A DNA stretch of 64,000 nt from Saccharopolyspora elongata (GCF_004348985.1 NZ_SMKW01000003.1:124001-188000); one strand, 5' to 3'. Counted from the stretch's first letter, positions 15,988 to 25,252 are shown. Notes: generated from the letters alone by a model not told the origin. Translations and numbers: made by a program.

Positions 15988-16542
15988 GTGCCGATCCTCG
16001 TTCTTCTCCTCGTCGCCGGTGTGGTCGAAATCGCCGTGCTGGTCGCCATCGGCCAGGCCATCGGGGTGCTGCCCACCATCGGCCTGCTGATCGCCGCCGC
16101 CGTGCTGGGGACCTGGCTGGTGCGCTGGCAGGGCCGCCGCACCCTGCAGGAGTTCCGCGAAGCCGCGCGCCAGCGCAGGCCCCCGGAGAAGGAGCTCTCC
16201 GACGGCGTGCTCATCGCCGCCGCCGGGATCCTGATCATCATGCCCGGTTTCATCAGCGACATCGCCGGGCTGCTGTGCCTGTTCCCGCCGACCCGCGCCC
16301 TGCTGCGCAACCGGATGCTGCGCGCGGCGGAGCGGCGGTCGAAGGCGATGCAGGACCAGATGTGGCTGCACACCCAGCGGGCCTACCGCAGGCAGGGCGC
16401 GACCGCGCCCGGCGAGGACGTCATCGACGGCGAGGTGGTTTCGGTCACCGAGGACGACGAGCCGACCGCGACCGGGCCGGAGTTGCTGCCGCCGCAACGA
16501 TCTGCGCAGGCAGAACGGCCGGACGGCAGCCCGCGCAGGTGA
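15988..16542 (+). CDS. fxsA: FxsA-family membrane protein
   Basis: A 184-residue membrane protein. Hydrophobic helices lie at about residues 1-20, 25-45 and 75-97; GVLPTIGLLIAAAVLGTWL followed by RWQGRRTLQEFR and ELSDGVLIAAAGILIIMPGF are FxsA landmarks. In Escherichia coli FxsA limits phage T7 exclusion by the F plasmid; the cellular role elsewhere is unknown. The hydrophilic C-terminal 60 residues are actinobacterial in style. GTG start has AGGAGG upstream. Confidence 0.88.
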   Translation: MPILVLLLVAGVVEIAVLVAIGQAIGVLPTIGLLIAAAVLGTWLVRWQGRRTLQEFREAARQRRPPEKELSDGVLIAAAGILIIMPGFISDIAGLLCLFPPTRALLRNRMLRAAERRSKAMQDQMWLHTQRAYRRQGATAPGEDVIDGEVVSVTEDDEPTATGPELLPPQRSAQAERPDGSPRR

Positions 16543-16689
16543 TCGGGTCGGCGTGCCGTCGGCGGGTCCCGGGCGGCGGGTAAGCTCGCCAGAACGATCG
16601 CGGCCGGGTTCGCCGGGGGCGTGCGACGACCCGCTTCGCCGATCTCGACCTGCGCAGTTGGAAACCCGGAACGGGGAAGCACGAAGGAC

Positions 16690-18309
16690 ATGTCCGAGAC
16701 CACGTTGTTGCTCGGCGGGCGGATCCACTCGCCCGCCGACGCCGGTGCCACCGCGATGGCCGTGACCGATGGCACCATCGCGTGGGTCGGCGCCGACGAG
16801 GTCGGCCGTGCGCTGCATCCCGACGCCGAGGTCATCGACCTCGAAGGCGCGTTCGTGGCGCCTGCCTTCGTCGACGCGCACGTGCACGCGACCTCCACCG
16901 GCCTGCTGCTCAACGGCCTCGACCTGACCGGTTGCGCGTCGCTGACGGAATTCCTGCACGCACTGCGGGATCACGTCGCCGAGTACCCGGGCACGCTGGT
17001 GTGGGGCCACGGCTGGGACGAGACGTGGTGGCCGGAGCGACGGCCCCCGACCCGCGACGAGATCGACCGCGCCGCGGCGGGCGCGCCGGTTTACCTGTCC
17101 CGGATAGACGTGCACTCCGCACTGGTGTCCACGACGCTGGTGGACCGGGCGCCGCTGACCCGCGACGCCGAAGGCTGGAGCGAGCGCGGTCCGTTGACGC
17201 GCGTTGCGCACCACCACGTGCGCCGCGCCGCGCGGGAGGCTCTCGGTGCCGCGCAGCGCAAGGAAGCGCAGCTGGCCTTCCTGCAGCACGCCGCCTCGCA
17301 GGGCGTGGCGTGCGTGCACGAATGCGGCGGGCCGGACATCTCCGGGGCCGATGACCTGGCCGACCTGCTGGCGCTTTCCGCGCAGGGTGGGGTGCCCGAG
17401 GTCGTCGGCTACTGGGGCGAACTGGGCGCGGTGGAGCGGGCCCGCGAGCTCGGCGTCCGCGGCCTGGCCGGTGACCTGTTCGTCGACGGCGCGGTCGGTT
17501 CGCGCACCGCGGCGCTGCGCGAGCCCTACGCGGACGACCGGACGACGGCGGGCGTGCTCTACCTCGACGCGCACGCGGTGGCCGAGCACCTGGTGGAGTG
17601 CACGCGGGCCGGGATCCAGGCCGGGTTCCACGTGATCGGCGACGCCGGGGTGGCCGAGGTCTGCGACGGTTTCCGCAAGGCGGCGGAGATCGTGGGCGCG
17701 CCCGCGCTGGCGAGCCTGCGCCACCGGCTGGAACACCTGGAGATGGTCGACGAGCAGCAGGCCGCGGAACTGGGCAGGTTCGGCGTCGTGGCGTCCGTCC
17801 AGCCGTCCTTCGACGCCGCTTGGGGTGGTCCCGGCGACATGTACGCGCGGCGCCTCGGCGTCGAGCGCGGCACCCGGCTCAACCCGTTCTCGAAGCTCGC
17901 CGCCAACGGCATGCTGCTGGCGTTCGGCTCGGACGCGCCGGTGACGCCGGTCGATCCGTGGCGCGCGGTGCAGGCGGCGGTGCACCACCGCACCGCCGGT
18001 TTCGGCATCTCGCAGCGGGCGGCGTTCACGGCGCACACCCGGGGCGGCTGGCGGGCCGCCGGCGTCGACGACGGCATCACGGGCACGTTGGTGCCCGGCG
18101 CGCCCGCGACCTACGCGGTGTGGGATGCCGGGGAACTCGTTGTGGCGGCACCGGATTCGCGCGTGCAGCGGTGGTCCACCGATCCGCGAGCGGGAGTGCC
18201 GGGCCTGCCCGACCTCTCCCCGGGCGCGCCGCAGCCGCGCTGCCTGCGGACGGTCCTGCGCGGCGAAACCATCTACACCCGGACCTCCGAGGACGACGAA
18301 CTCGTCTGA
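16690..18309 (+). CDS. Amidohydrolase, YtcJ-like
   Basis: A 539-residue metal-dependent hydrolase. DAHVHATSTG is the HxH metal motif, followed by GHGWDETWWPE, HVIGDAGV and FGSDAPVTPVDPW with the final metal Asp; this order is that of the YtcJ/exoenzyme-regulatory group. The substrate is not known. ATG at 16690 follows GAAGGA; an in-frame GTG at 16621 is less likely. Two perfect palindromes lie between its end and the P450. Confidence 0.88.
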   Translation: MSETTLLLGGRIHSPADAGATAMAVTDGTIAWVGADEVGRALHPDAEVIDLEGAFVAPAFVDAHVHATSTGLLLNGLDLTGCASLTEFLHALRDHVAEYPGTLVWGHGWDETWWPERRPPTRDEIDRAAAGAPVYLSRIDVHSALVSTTLVDRAPLTRDAEGWSERGPLTRVAHHHVRRAAREALGAAQRKEAQLAFLQHAASQGVACVHECGGPDISGADDLADLLALSAQGGVPEVVGYWGELGAVERARELGVRGLAGDLFVDGAVGSRTAALREPYADDRTTAGVLYLDAHAVAEHLVECTRAGIQAGFHVIGDAGVAEVCDGFRKAAEIVGAPALASLRHRLEHLEMVDEQQAAELGRFGVVASVQPSFDAAWGGPGDMYARRLGVERGTRLNPFSKLAANGMLLAFGSDAPVTPVDPWRAVQAAVHHRTAGFGISQRAAFTAHTRGGWRAAGVDDGITGTLVPGAPATYAVWDAGELVVAAPDSRVQRWSTDPRAGVPGLPDLSPGAPQPRCLRTVLRGETIYTRTSEDDELV

Positions 18310-18321
18310 CCGGCGGCGCGG

Positions 18322-18381
18322 CGATTTCGCGCGAAATCGGCGTTTTCCACGCCTGCCGGGTGCCGATTTCGCGCGAAATCG
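18322..18381. repeat. Two identical 18-bp perfect palindromes
   Basis: CGATTTCGCGCGAAATCG occurs at 18322-18339 and again at 18364-18381, 42 bp apart, just after the amidohydrolase stop codon. Related, decayed copies lie at 21412-21429 and about 21454-21471. Each copy forms a hairpin only as a loopless snap-back, so a protein-binding site or a short repeat element is more likely than a terminator. Confidence 0.7.
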
Positions 18382-18519
18382 TCATCCGATCCCGAGCCGC
18401 GGCGCCTGGAGGCGGCGGGCCGTTCGGCGTAGCGGGTTCGGGCTGGTGGCCGATGAGGTTTCCGGCGGTGTTGTGCTTCCGTGGAATGGAGGTGCTCCGC
18501 GCCGTCGGGAGGTGCGCCG

Positions 18520-19932
18520 GTGATCGCCCATGCGCTCAAAAGGCAGCTGCAGTCCGCTATTTCCCGCACCGAGCGGCTCGCGTCCCCGGTCCGGCCGCTG
18601 GCCGCGCCGCCGCCCGGCTCGGGGCTGAAGCCGGTGCTCGGCGACTACGGGTTGCCCGTCATCGGGCACACCATCAGCGTGCTGACCGATCTGCTGGAGG
18701 CCTCGCGCCGCCGGTACGCGGAGTTCGGACCGGTGTCGTGGGGCGGGATGCTCGGCACCGAGGTGGTCACCGTGATGGGGCCGGACGCGGTCGAGGTCGT
18801 GGCGGCCAACCGCGAGAAGGCGTTCGGCAACGAGGGTTTCTACGACTACCTGATCGGCCCGTTCTTCCGCCGCGGCGTCATGCTCATGGACTTCGAGGAG
18901 CACCTGCACCACCGCCGGATCATGCAGCAGGCGTTCACCCGCGAACGCCTCGCCGACTACCTCGGCGCGATGACGCCGGCCATCGAGCGCGGCCTGGCGC
19001 GGTGGCGGCCGGGCGACCGGTTCCCGGTGTACACCGCGGCGAAGCGGCTCACGCTGGACCTGGCCACCGAGGTGTTCGTCGGCGAACGCCCCGGCGCCGA
19101 AGCGGACCGGATCGCCGAGGCGTTCGTGGCGGCCGTGCACGGCGGTCAGGCGATCGTGCGCGCCGACGTGCCGGGTGGCACCTGGGCGCGCGGGCTGCGC
19201 GGGCGGCGGTTGCTGGAGGAGTACTTCCGGGAGCGCATCCCCGCCAAACGCGCCGGAACGGGCAGCGACCTGTTCAGCGTGCTGTGCCGGGCCGAGACCG
19301 ACGACGGCGAGCGGTACTCCGACGACGACGTCGTCAACCACATGATCTTCGTGCTGATGGCGGCGCACGACACCAGCACGATCACGCTCGCGATGGCGGC
19401 CTACTACCTCGGCAGGCATCCCGAGTGGCAGGAGCGGCTCCGCGCCGAGGCCCGCGCGCTGGGGAAACCGGCCATCGACCGGCCCGATCCGGAGGGGCTC
19501 CCGCTGCTGGACATGGTGCTGAAGGAGGTCATGCGGCTCAACGCCCCGGTGGGCGGGCTGTTCCGGCAGGCGGTCGCGGACACCGAGATCCTCGGCCACT
19601 ACATCCCGGCGGGCACCAGGGTGGTCGCCCAGCTCTACGCGACGCAGCGGATGCCGCAGTGGTGGCCCGCGCCGGACGAGTTCGATCCCGAGCGCTTCGC
19701 CGAGCACCGCCGGGAGGACAAGGTGCACCGCTACGCGTGGGCGCCGTTCGGCGGCGGCGTGCACAAGTGCATCGGGATGCACTTCGGCGGCATGGAGCTC
19801 AAGGCGATCATGCACCAGCTGCTGCTGCGGTTCCGGTGGACCGTCCCGGCCGGTTACGAGCCGCGGATGCGCTACGGGACCGGCCCGATGCCGACCGACG
19901 GCCTGCCGATCCGCCTGCAACGCATCTCGTGA
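18520..19932 (+). CDS. Cytochrome P450, CYP136-like
   Basis: A 470-residue P450. The heme-ligand loop is FGGGVHKCIGMHFGGME with Cys417. The I-helix motif MAAHDTSTI holds the oxygen-activating Asp284-Thr285, and KEVMR is the ExxR motif. The N-terminal APPPGSGLKPVLGDYGLPVIG and IGPFFRRGVMLMDFEEH are close to mycobacterial CYP136 as I remember it. The substrate is unknown. GTG at 18520 has GGGAGG at proper distance. No ferredoxin gene is adjacent. Confidence 0.9.
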   Translation: MIAHALKRQLQSAISRTERLASPVRPLAAPPPGSGLKPVLGDYGLPVIGHTISVLTDLLEASRRRYAEFGPVSWGGMLGTEVVTVMGPDAVEVVAANREKAFGNEGFYDYLIGPFFRRGVMLMDFEEHLHHRRIMQQAFTRERLADYLGAMTPAIERGLARWRPGDRFPVYTAAKRLTLDLATEVFVGERPGAEADRIAEAFVAAVHGGQAIVRADVPGGTWARGLRGRRLLEEYFRERIPAKRAGTGSDLFSVLCRAETDDGERYSDDDVVNHMIFVLMAAHDTSTITLAMAAYYLGRHPEWQERLRAEARALGKPAIDRPDPEGLPLLDMVLKEVMRLNAPVGGLFRQAVADTEILGHYIPAGTRVVAQLYATQRMPQWWPAPDEFDPERFAEHRREDKVHRYAWAPFGGGVHKCIGMHFGGMELKAIMHQLLLRFRWTVPAGYEPRMRYGTGPMPTDGLPIRLQRIS

Positions 19933-19970
19933 TCCGCGGAGCCCGGGTGTGCCGGGCCCCGCGGAAGTTG

Positions 19971-21365
19971 TCACGCGTTCAGCGGCCTGCCCAGGGCTGC
20001 CAGGACCGATTCGTGCACGGCCTCCGACAGGGTCGGGTGCGCGAAGACGACCTCGGCGAGATCGTCGACCGTGGCCTCCAGCGAGCCGGCGATCCCGAAG
20101 CCCTGGACCAGTTCCGTGACGTCCGGGCCGACCAAGTGCGCGCCCAGCAGTTCGCCGCTGGCGGCGTCGAAGATGGTCTTGACGAAGCCGTCCGCCTCGC
20201 CGATGGCCATCGCCTTGCCGGAGGCCTGCAGATCGAACCGGCCGACCTGCAGGGGACGTCCGGTCTCCCGGGCCTGGGCTTCGGTCAGGCCGAGGCGGGC
20301 GACCTGCGGTCGTGCGTAGGTGCAGCCCGGAATTCCGGCCGGATCCAGCGGTTTCACGTGCTCGACCCCGGCGAGCCTCTCGACGCACACCACGCCTTCG
20401 TGGCTCGCCTTGTGGGCGAGGCACGGGGCGCCCGCCACGTCCCCGATCGCGTAGACGCCGAACACGTTGGTCCGGCACCAAGCGTCGGTTCGGACGAATC
20501 CGCGTTCCACCTCGACCCCGAGCTCTTCGAGTCCGAGCCCGGTCACGTTGCCCTCGACGCCCGCCGCGACCAGGACGCGCTCCGCGGTGAGCCGCTCCGC
20601 CGCGCCGTCGGCGAGGTTCAGCGTCGCGGTCACGTGATCGGCCGCCACGGCGACCTCGGACACCGATGCGCCGGTGTGCACCCGGATGTCGCGCTTCTCG
20701 AACTTCTTGCGCACGTGCTCGGCGACCGCGGCGTCCTCGGCGGGCATGACCTGCTGGGCCATCTCGACGAGCGTGACCTCGCTGCCGAGATCGTTGTACA
20801 GGCTGGCGAATTCGACCCCGATCGCGCCGGAGCCGATGACGAGCAAGGACTTCGGGACTTCCGCGGGCACCAGCGCCTCGAAGTACGTCCAGACCCGGTC
20901 GCCGTCGGGCACCACCCCGGGCAGCGCCCGGGGCCGCGCGCCGGTCGCCAGGATCACGTGGTCCGCGCGCAGCGTCGCCGGGTGCTCGCCGCCGACCTCG
21001 ACCACGCCCTTGCCGACCAGCCGGGCGGCCCCGCTGACGACGTCGATGCCGTTCTTCCGCATCAGGTATTCGACGCCGCCGGCGAGGCGGTCCGAAACCG
21101 AGCGGCTGAACGCCACCAGCTGCGTCATGTCGAACTCCACGCCGCTCGCGGTGAACCCCAGCGGTCGTAGGTTCGCCAGCGTGTGGGCGACGTCCGCGCC
21201 GTGCAGCAGCGCCTTGGTCGGGATGCACCCCCAGTTCAGGCAGATGCCGCCGAGCCGGTCGCGTTCGACGACGGCGGTGCGCAGCCCGAGCTGGGCGGCG
21301 CGGATGGCCGCCACGTAGCCGCCGGGGCCGCCGCCGACGACGAGCACGTCGTACTTCTCGCCCAT
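19971..21365 (-). CDS. lpd: Dihydrolipoyl dehydrogenase (E3)
   Basis: A 464-residue flavoprotein that reoxidises the dihydrolipoyl group of the acyltransferase and reduces NAD. FAD site GGGPGGYVAA, redox disulfide Cys42-Cys47 in GGICLNWGCIPTK, NAD site VIGSGAIGVEFAS and the catalytic C-terminal pair in FAHPTLSE are all present. ATG at 21365 follows GAGGAGA. It is the last gene of the acetoin-dehydrogenase-type operon, separated from the E2 gene by 121 bp containing palindromic repeats. Confidence 0.95.
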   Translation of the reverse strand: MGEKYDVLVVGGGPGGYVAAIRAAQLGLRTAVVERDRLGGICLNWGCIPTKALLHGADVAHTLANLRPLGFTASGVEFDMTQLVAFSRSVSDRLAGGVEYLMRKNGIDVVSGAARLVGKGVVEVGGEHPATLRADHVILATGARPRALPGVVPDGDRVWTYFEALVPAEVPKSLLVIGSGAIGVEFASLYNDLGSEVTLVEMAQQVMPAEDAAVAEHVRKKFEKRDIRVHTGASVSEVAVAADHVTATLNLADGAAERLTAERVLVAAGVEGNVTGLGLEELGVEVERGFVRTDAWCRTNVFGVYAIGDVAGAPCLAHKASHEGVVCVERLAGVEHVKPLDPAGIPGCTYARPQVARLGLTEAQARETGRPLQVGRFDLQASGKAMAIGEADGFVKTIFDAASGELLGAHLVGPDVTELVQGFGIAGSLEATVDDLAEVVFAHPTLSEAVHESVLAALGRPLNA

Positions 21366-21411
21366 CGCTTTCTCCTCGTGTCCTGGGTCCATGAACCTCG
21401 ATCGAATGCGG

Positions 21412-21471
21412 CGATTTCACGCGAGATCGGCGCCCCGTCCGCACGAGGACCGCTGATTCCGGGCGAAATCG
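21412..21471. repeat. Decayed copies of the CGATTTC palindrome between E2 and lpd
   Basis: CGATTTCACGCGAGATCG at 21412-21429 and GATTCCGGGCGAAATCG near 21454-21471 are mutated versions of the palindrome at 18322 and 18364. Spacing between copies is again about 42 bp. They interrupt the operon between the E2 and E3 genes. Confidence 0.5.
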
Positions 21472-21486
21472 CCCTGCTGCGCAGCA

Positions 21487-22965
21487 CTAGACCAGCATCA
21501 GGGCCGGTGATTCGACGAAACGCTTGAGCTCCCGCAGGAACGTCGCGCCGAGTGCGCCGTCGATCACGCGGTGGTCGCAGGAGAGCGTCACCGTCAGCAC
21601 CGTCCGGGCGATGACCTGTCCGTCCTCGACGAACGGGCGCTGCTCGCCGGAGCCGACCGCGAGGATCGCCGCCTGCGGCGGGTTGATGATCGCGTCGAAT
21701 TCACGCACCCCGAACATGCCCAGGTTGGAGACCGTGAAGGTGCCGCCCTGGAACTCCTCGGGCTGGAGCCGACCGGTCTTGGCCTTGGTCACCAGGGAGT
21801 GCACCTCGCCCGAGATGTCGGCCAGGGACTTGGTGTCGGCGCCGCGCACGATGGGCGTGATCAGGCCGGCGGGCAACGCCACTGCGACGGAGATGTCGGC
21901 TGCGGAATACCGCAGCACCGCTTGGGATTCCTCGTCGAACTGCACGTTGACGTCCGGGACCTTGCGCAGCGCGGCCGCGCACGCCTTGACGATGAAGTCG
22001 TTCACCGAGAGCTTGACCGCCGGCACCGTGGCGTTGATCTGCTTCCGCAGGGCGAGCAGCGCGTCGATCTCCAGGTCCGCGGTCAGCCGGAAGTGCGGGG
22101 AGTTCTGCTTCGAGGCCTGCAGCCGCCGGCCGATGGCCTTGCGCATCGAATCGAGCGGAACGATCTCGAATTCCGGAGCGGCCGGGGCGGCTTCGCGGAC
22201 CTCGGGGTCAGCAGCGGGCAGGAACTTCCGCTCCGCTTCGCGGACGTCCGCGACGCACACCCGGCCGCGCGCACCCGTGGCCCGGCAGTCGTGCAGGTTG
22301 ATGCCGAGGCTCGCCGCGAGGCGCCGCGCCACCGGGGTGGCGTTGACCCCGCTGTCGTCCTGTGCGGACTGTGCCGGAGTGCCGTTGCGCTGGGGTGCGA
22401 CCGGTTCTGCGACCGTGCCGCCCGCCGCGCGGATGGCGGCGTGGACGTCGGCCACCGAAATCCGGCCGATGCGGCCGGTGCCGGTCACCTTGCCCAGGTC
22501 GACCCGGAGCTTCGTCGCGAGCTTGAGCGCGTGCGGCGTCGCGAAGACGTCGTCGTTCGTCGAGCCCGCCAGCGAATCCGGGATGACGGTCGTGCCGGGC
22601 GTCGGAACCGGCGCCGGTGCTGCCACCTCTGTGGAGGGCGGAACTGCTTTTGCCGCAACGGGTTCCGGCGCGGGGGAGCCGTTCGCCGCCAGGTACTCGT
22701 CGATCGCCGAGTCTGGGACGCCGGCGTCCGCCGACACCGCCATCGCGGCTCCCACCGGCAGCGTTTCGCCCGGTTTCGCGAGGATGCGGCGCAGCACCCC
22801 GTCGAAGGGCGCCTCCATCTCGTTGGTGATCTTGCTGGTCTCGACCTCGCAGATCGCGTCGCCCTTGCGGAACCCGGCGCCCTCGTCGACCAGCCACTTG
22901 GTGATGGTGCCCTCCTCCATGGAAAGGCCCCACTTCGGCACTTCGATCAGGTTGATGTCGCTCAT
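21487..22965 (-). CDS. acoC: Dihydrolipoamide acetyltransferase (E2), acetoin-type
   Basis: A 492-residue E2. The lipoyl domain (residues 1-80) carries lipoyl-Lys45 in EVETSKITNEM. Two peripheral-subunit-binding domains follow, at about 141-178 (ATPHALKLATKLRVDLG) and 208-246 (ATPVARRLAASLGINL), joined by Ala/Pro-rich linkers. The C-terminal catalytic domain ends with SCDHRVIDGA (His about 465). Two binding domains are more than the usual one. ATG lies 3 bp from the E1-beta stop. The complex cleaves acetoin or a 2-oxo acid to acyl-CoA. Confidence 0.92.
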   Translation of the reverse strand: MSDINLIEVPKWGLSMEEGTITKWLVDEGAGFRKGDAICEVETSKITNEMEAPFDGVLRRILAKPGETLPVGAAMAVSADAGVPDSAIDEYLAANGSPAPEPVAAKAVPPSTEVAAPAPVPTPGTTVIPDSLAGSTNDDVFATPHALKLATKLRVDLGKVTGTGRIGRISVADVHAAIRAAGGTVAEPVAPQRNGTPAQSAQDDSGVNATPVARRLAASLGINLHDCRATGARGRVCVADVREAERKFLPAADPEVREAAPAAPEFEIVPLDSMRKAIGRRLQASKQNSPHFRLTADLEIDALLALRKQINATVPAVKLSVNDFIVKACAAALRKVPDVNVQFDEESQAVLRYSAADISVAVALPAGLITPIVRGADTKSLADISGEVHSLVTKAKTGRLQPEEFQGGTFTVSNLGMFGVREFDAIINPPQAAILAVGSGEQRPFVEDGQVIARTVLTVTLSCDHRVIDGALGATFLRELKRFVESPALMLV

Positions 22966-22967
22966 GA

Positions 22968-23999
22968 TCAGTTCGCCACCAGCCTGCGGATCGCGGTTTC
23001 GATGCGGGCCGCGTCCGGCAACCAGGCCTTCTCCAGCTTGGGGGAGAACGGCACCGGCGTGTGCGGCGGCGTCACCAGCTCGACTGGTGCCCGCAGCGAG
23101 TCGAACGCCTTGGTGGCGATGAGCGCGGCCACGTCGTGGCCGAAACCGCAGCGCGCCGCCGACTCGTCCACGACGACCACCCGGCCGGTGGCGGCCACCG
23201 ATTCGAGGATGCCCTCCTCGTCCAGCGGCGAGACGGTCCGCGGGTCCACGACCTCGACCGAGATGCCCTCCGCGGCCAGCCTGTCGGCGGCGTCGTTGGC
23301 GGCGCCGACCATGGCGGACAGGGCGATCACCGTCACGTCCGTGCCCTGCCGGGTGTAGTTGGCCACCCCGAACGGGATCGCGTAGGGCTCGTCCGGCACC
23401 TCGGCCTTGGTGTCGTAGAGGGTCTTGTGCTCGCAGAACACGACCGGGTCGTCGTCCCGGATGGCCTGGATCAGCAGCCCCTTCGCGTCGTAGGCGTTCG
23501 ACGGCACCACGACCTTCAGGCCGGGCACGGCGGCGAACACGTTGTACGGCGACTGCGAGTGCTGTGCGGCGGCGGAGAACCCCGCGCCGATCATGCCGCG
23601 CATCACCATCGGCGTGCGCGCCTTGCCGCCGAACATGTAGCGGAACTTCGCCGCCTGGTTGTAGAGCGCGTCGTAGCAGACCCCGAAGAAGTCCATGAAC
23701 ATCAGCTCGGCCACGGGCCGCAGGCCGGTCAGCGCCGCCCCGGCCGCCATGCCGATGATCGCGGACTCCGTGATCGGCGTGTCGATGACGCGCTCGGAAC
23801 CGAACTGGGTCCACAGGCCCTTGGTGACGCCGAGGACGCCGCCGAACGCCTCGACCTTCTTCGTCTCCAGGTCCGGGTTGGTGCCGGCGTGGCCGCCGCG
23901 CAGGTCCTCGCCGATCTGCACAACGGTCTCGTCGCGCTCCATCTCCTGGCAGAGGGCGTCCTTCACGGCCTCGCGGTACGTCTTCTTTGACGTGGTCAT
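22968..23999 (-). CDS. acoB: Acetoin/2-oxoacid dehydrogenase E1 beta subunit
   Basis: A 343-residue transketolase-like beta subunit. GEDLRGGHAGTNPDLETKK, RVIDTPITESAIIGMAAGAA and the C-terminal VVDPRTVSPLD are typical. With the alpha subunit it forms the TPP-dependent E1 that attacks the substrate and transfers the acyl unit to lipoyl-E2. ATG at 23999 is preceded by AAGGG; 13 bp separate it from the alpha-subunit gene. Operon neighbours make acetoin the likeliest substrate, but pyruvate-like acids cannot be excluded. Confidence 0.92.
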   Translation of the reverse strand: MTTSKKTYREAVKDALCQEMERDETVVQIGEDLRGGHAGTNPDLETKKVEAFGGVLGVTKGLWTQFGSERVIDTPITESAIIGMAAGAALTGLRPVAELMFMDFFGVCYDALYNQAAKFRYMFGGKARTPMVMRGMIGAGFSAAAQHSQSPYNVFAAVPGLKVVVPSNAYDAKGLLIQAIRDDDPVVFCEHKTLYDTKAEVPDEPYAIPFGVANYTRQGTDVTVIALSAMVGAANDAADRLAAEGISVEVVDPRTVSPLDEEGILESVAATGRVVVVDESAARCGFGHDVAALIATKAFDSLRAPVELVTPPHTPVPFSPKLEKAWLPDAARIETAIRRLVAN

Positions 24000-24012
24000 C
24001 GTCGCCAGCCCT

Positions 24013-24978
24013 TCAGTACGAGACGTAGACGTCGGTGAGCAGGTTTTCGATCGGCGGGTACGCGGCGGCGCGGGCCCGGGCGACGGCGTCGCCGACGAGC
24101 TCCCGGGACTCCTCGTCGATGGCCTCCAGCTCCCTCGCCGTGGCCTTCTTCCGGTCCACCCGGTCCCGGAAGATCTGCAGCGGATCCCGCGTCCGGCGCA
24201 GCTCCGCAACCTGCTCGGGGGTCCGGTACAGCTGCGCGTCGCCTTCGAAGTGGCCCCAGAAGCGGTTCGCCCGGGCCTCGATGGTGGTCGGCCCGCCGCC
24301 GTCGCGGGCCCGCTCGGCGGCCTGCCGGGTGGCCTCGTGCACCTCGAAGAAGTCCGTGCCGTCGACCTTCACCGCGGGCATCCCGAACGCGGCCGCCCGG
24401 GCGGCGATGTCCGGCGCGCCGACCGCGTATTCGGTGCCGGTGGCTTCGCCGAACCCGTTGTTCTCGATGACGAAGATGATCGGCAGCCTGAGGACCACCG
24501 CCATGTTCATGGCTTCGAAGGTGGTGCCCTGGTTCGAGCCGCCGTCGCCGGTGAACGACGCGGCGATGCCGCCATTGCGCAGCGTCTTGGCGCTCAACGC
24601 GGCGCCGATCGCCAGCGAAGGCGCGCCGCCGACGATCGCGTTGGCGCCGAGCATGCCGACCGACAGGTCGGCGATGTGCATCGACCCGCCCTTGCCGTGG
24701 CACAGGCCGTCGTCCTTGCCGAAGATCTCCGCCATCATTCCCCGGATGTCGCAGCCCTTGGCGATGCAGTGCCCGTGGCCGCGGTGCGTGGAGCCGATGT
24801 AGTCGGTGTCCCGCAGGTTCTCGCACACACCGACGGCGATCGCCTCCTGCCCGGAGTACAGGTGGATGAACCCGGGGATGTCGCCGGTGGCGTTCTCCTC
24901 GTGCAGGCGGTCCTCGAACGCGCGGATCTCGGACATCCTTCGATAAGCGCGCAGCAGCTCTTGCTTGTTCAAGGCCAT
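24013..24978 (-). CDS. acoA: Acetoin/2-oxoacid dehydrogenase E1 alpha subunit
   Basis: A 321-residue alpha subunit. The TPP-binding motif runs from Gly144-Asp145-Gly146 in FTGDGGSNQG to Asn173-Asn174 in VIENNGFGEAT; STHRGHGH and HGKGGSMH are further TPP and phosphate contacts. Length around 320 and closeness to an AcoR-like activator match acetoin dehydrogenase rather than pyruvate dehydrogenase. First gene of the minus-strand operon acoA-acoB-acoC-lpd; its promoter region is shared with the divergent activator. Confidence 0.92.
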   Translation of the reverse strand: MALNKQELLRAYRRMSEIRAFEDRLHEENATGDIPGFIHLYSGQEAIAVGVCENLRDTDYIGSTHRGHGHCIAKGCDIRGMMAEIFGKDDGLCHGKGGSMHIADLSVGMLGANAIVGGAPSLAIGAALSAKTLRNGGIAASFTGDGGSNQGTTFEAMNMAVVLRLPIIFVIENNGFGEATGTEYAVGAPDIAARAAAFGMPAVKVDGTDFFEVHEATRQAAERARDGGGPTTIEARANRFWGHFEGDAQLYRTPEQVAELRRTRDPLQIFRDRVDRKKATARELEAIDEESRELVGDAVARARAAAYPPIENLLTDVYVSY

Positions 24979-25080
24979 CTCGCTCCTCTTCCGCGTGCGG
25001 TCCGGCGACCTGGCGATGTGCAGACCCGCCGTGGCTCTTGGTCGGCAAACGTAAGCGGATTTCGGAAGCGCGGACCAGCG

Positions 25081-25202
25081 TTGCAGCAGGTTGCATCCGG
25101 AATGTCGCGCAGTGGCAATGATCTTCTCGGCAAGGGCGCGTCCTCTGTGGATCGATCGCGCGGAGGCTCGAAGGCCTCGACGCGGGATGCAACCCCGTGC
25201 AA
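25081..25202. promoter_or_regulatory. Two TTGCA direct-repeat sites in opposite orientation, probable activator sites
   Basis: TTGCAGCAGGTTGCA at 25081-25095 contains TTGCA twice with a 10-bp period. TGCAACCCCGTGCAA at 25188-25202 is the same arrangement on the other strand, about 107 bp away. They lie in the 312-bp space between acoA and the AcoR-like gene. The 10-bp period puts both half sites on one face of the helix. AcoR-like activator binding, possibly with looping, is inferred. Apart from these sites and the palindrome at 25253 no gene is visible in the space. Confidence 0.55.
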
Positions 25203-25252
25203 CTCTTGCGCATCTGCCCGGCTCGGTCGTCTCCTATGGCGACGTGATGCGG

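Noticed and set aside
17598..21170. 1190-codon open frame on the plus strand across the amidohydrolase, P450 and lpd genes
   Set aside because: It is out of phase or antisense to three well-supported genes and its translation is Arg/Gly-rich, as expected for a wrong frame in GC-rich DNA.
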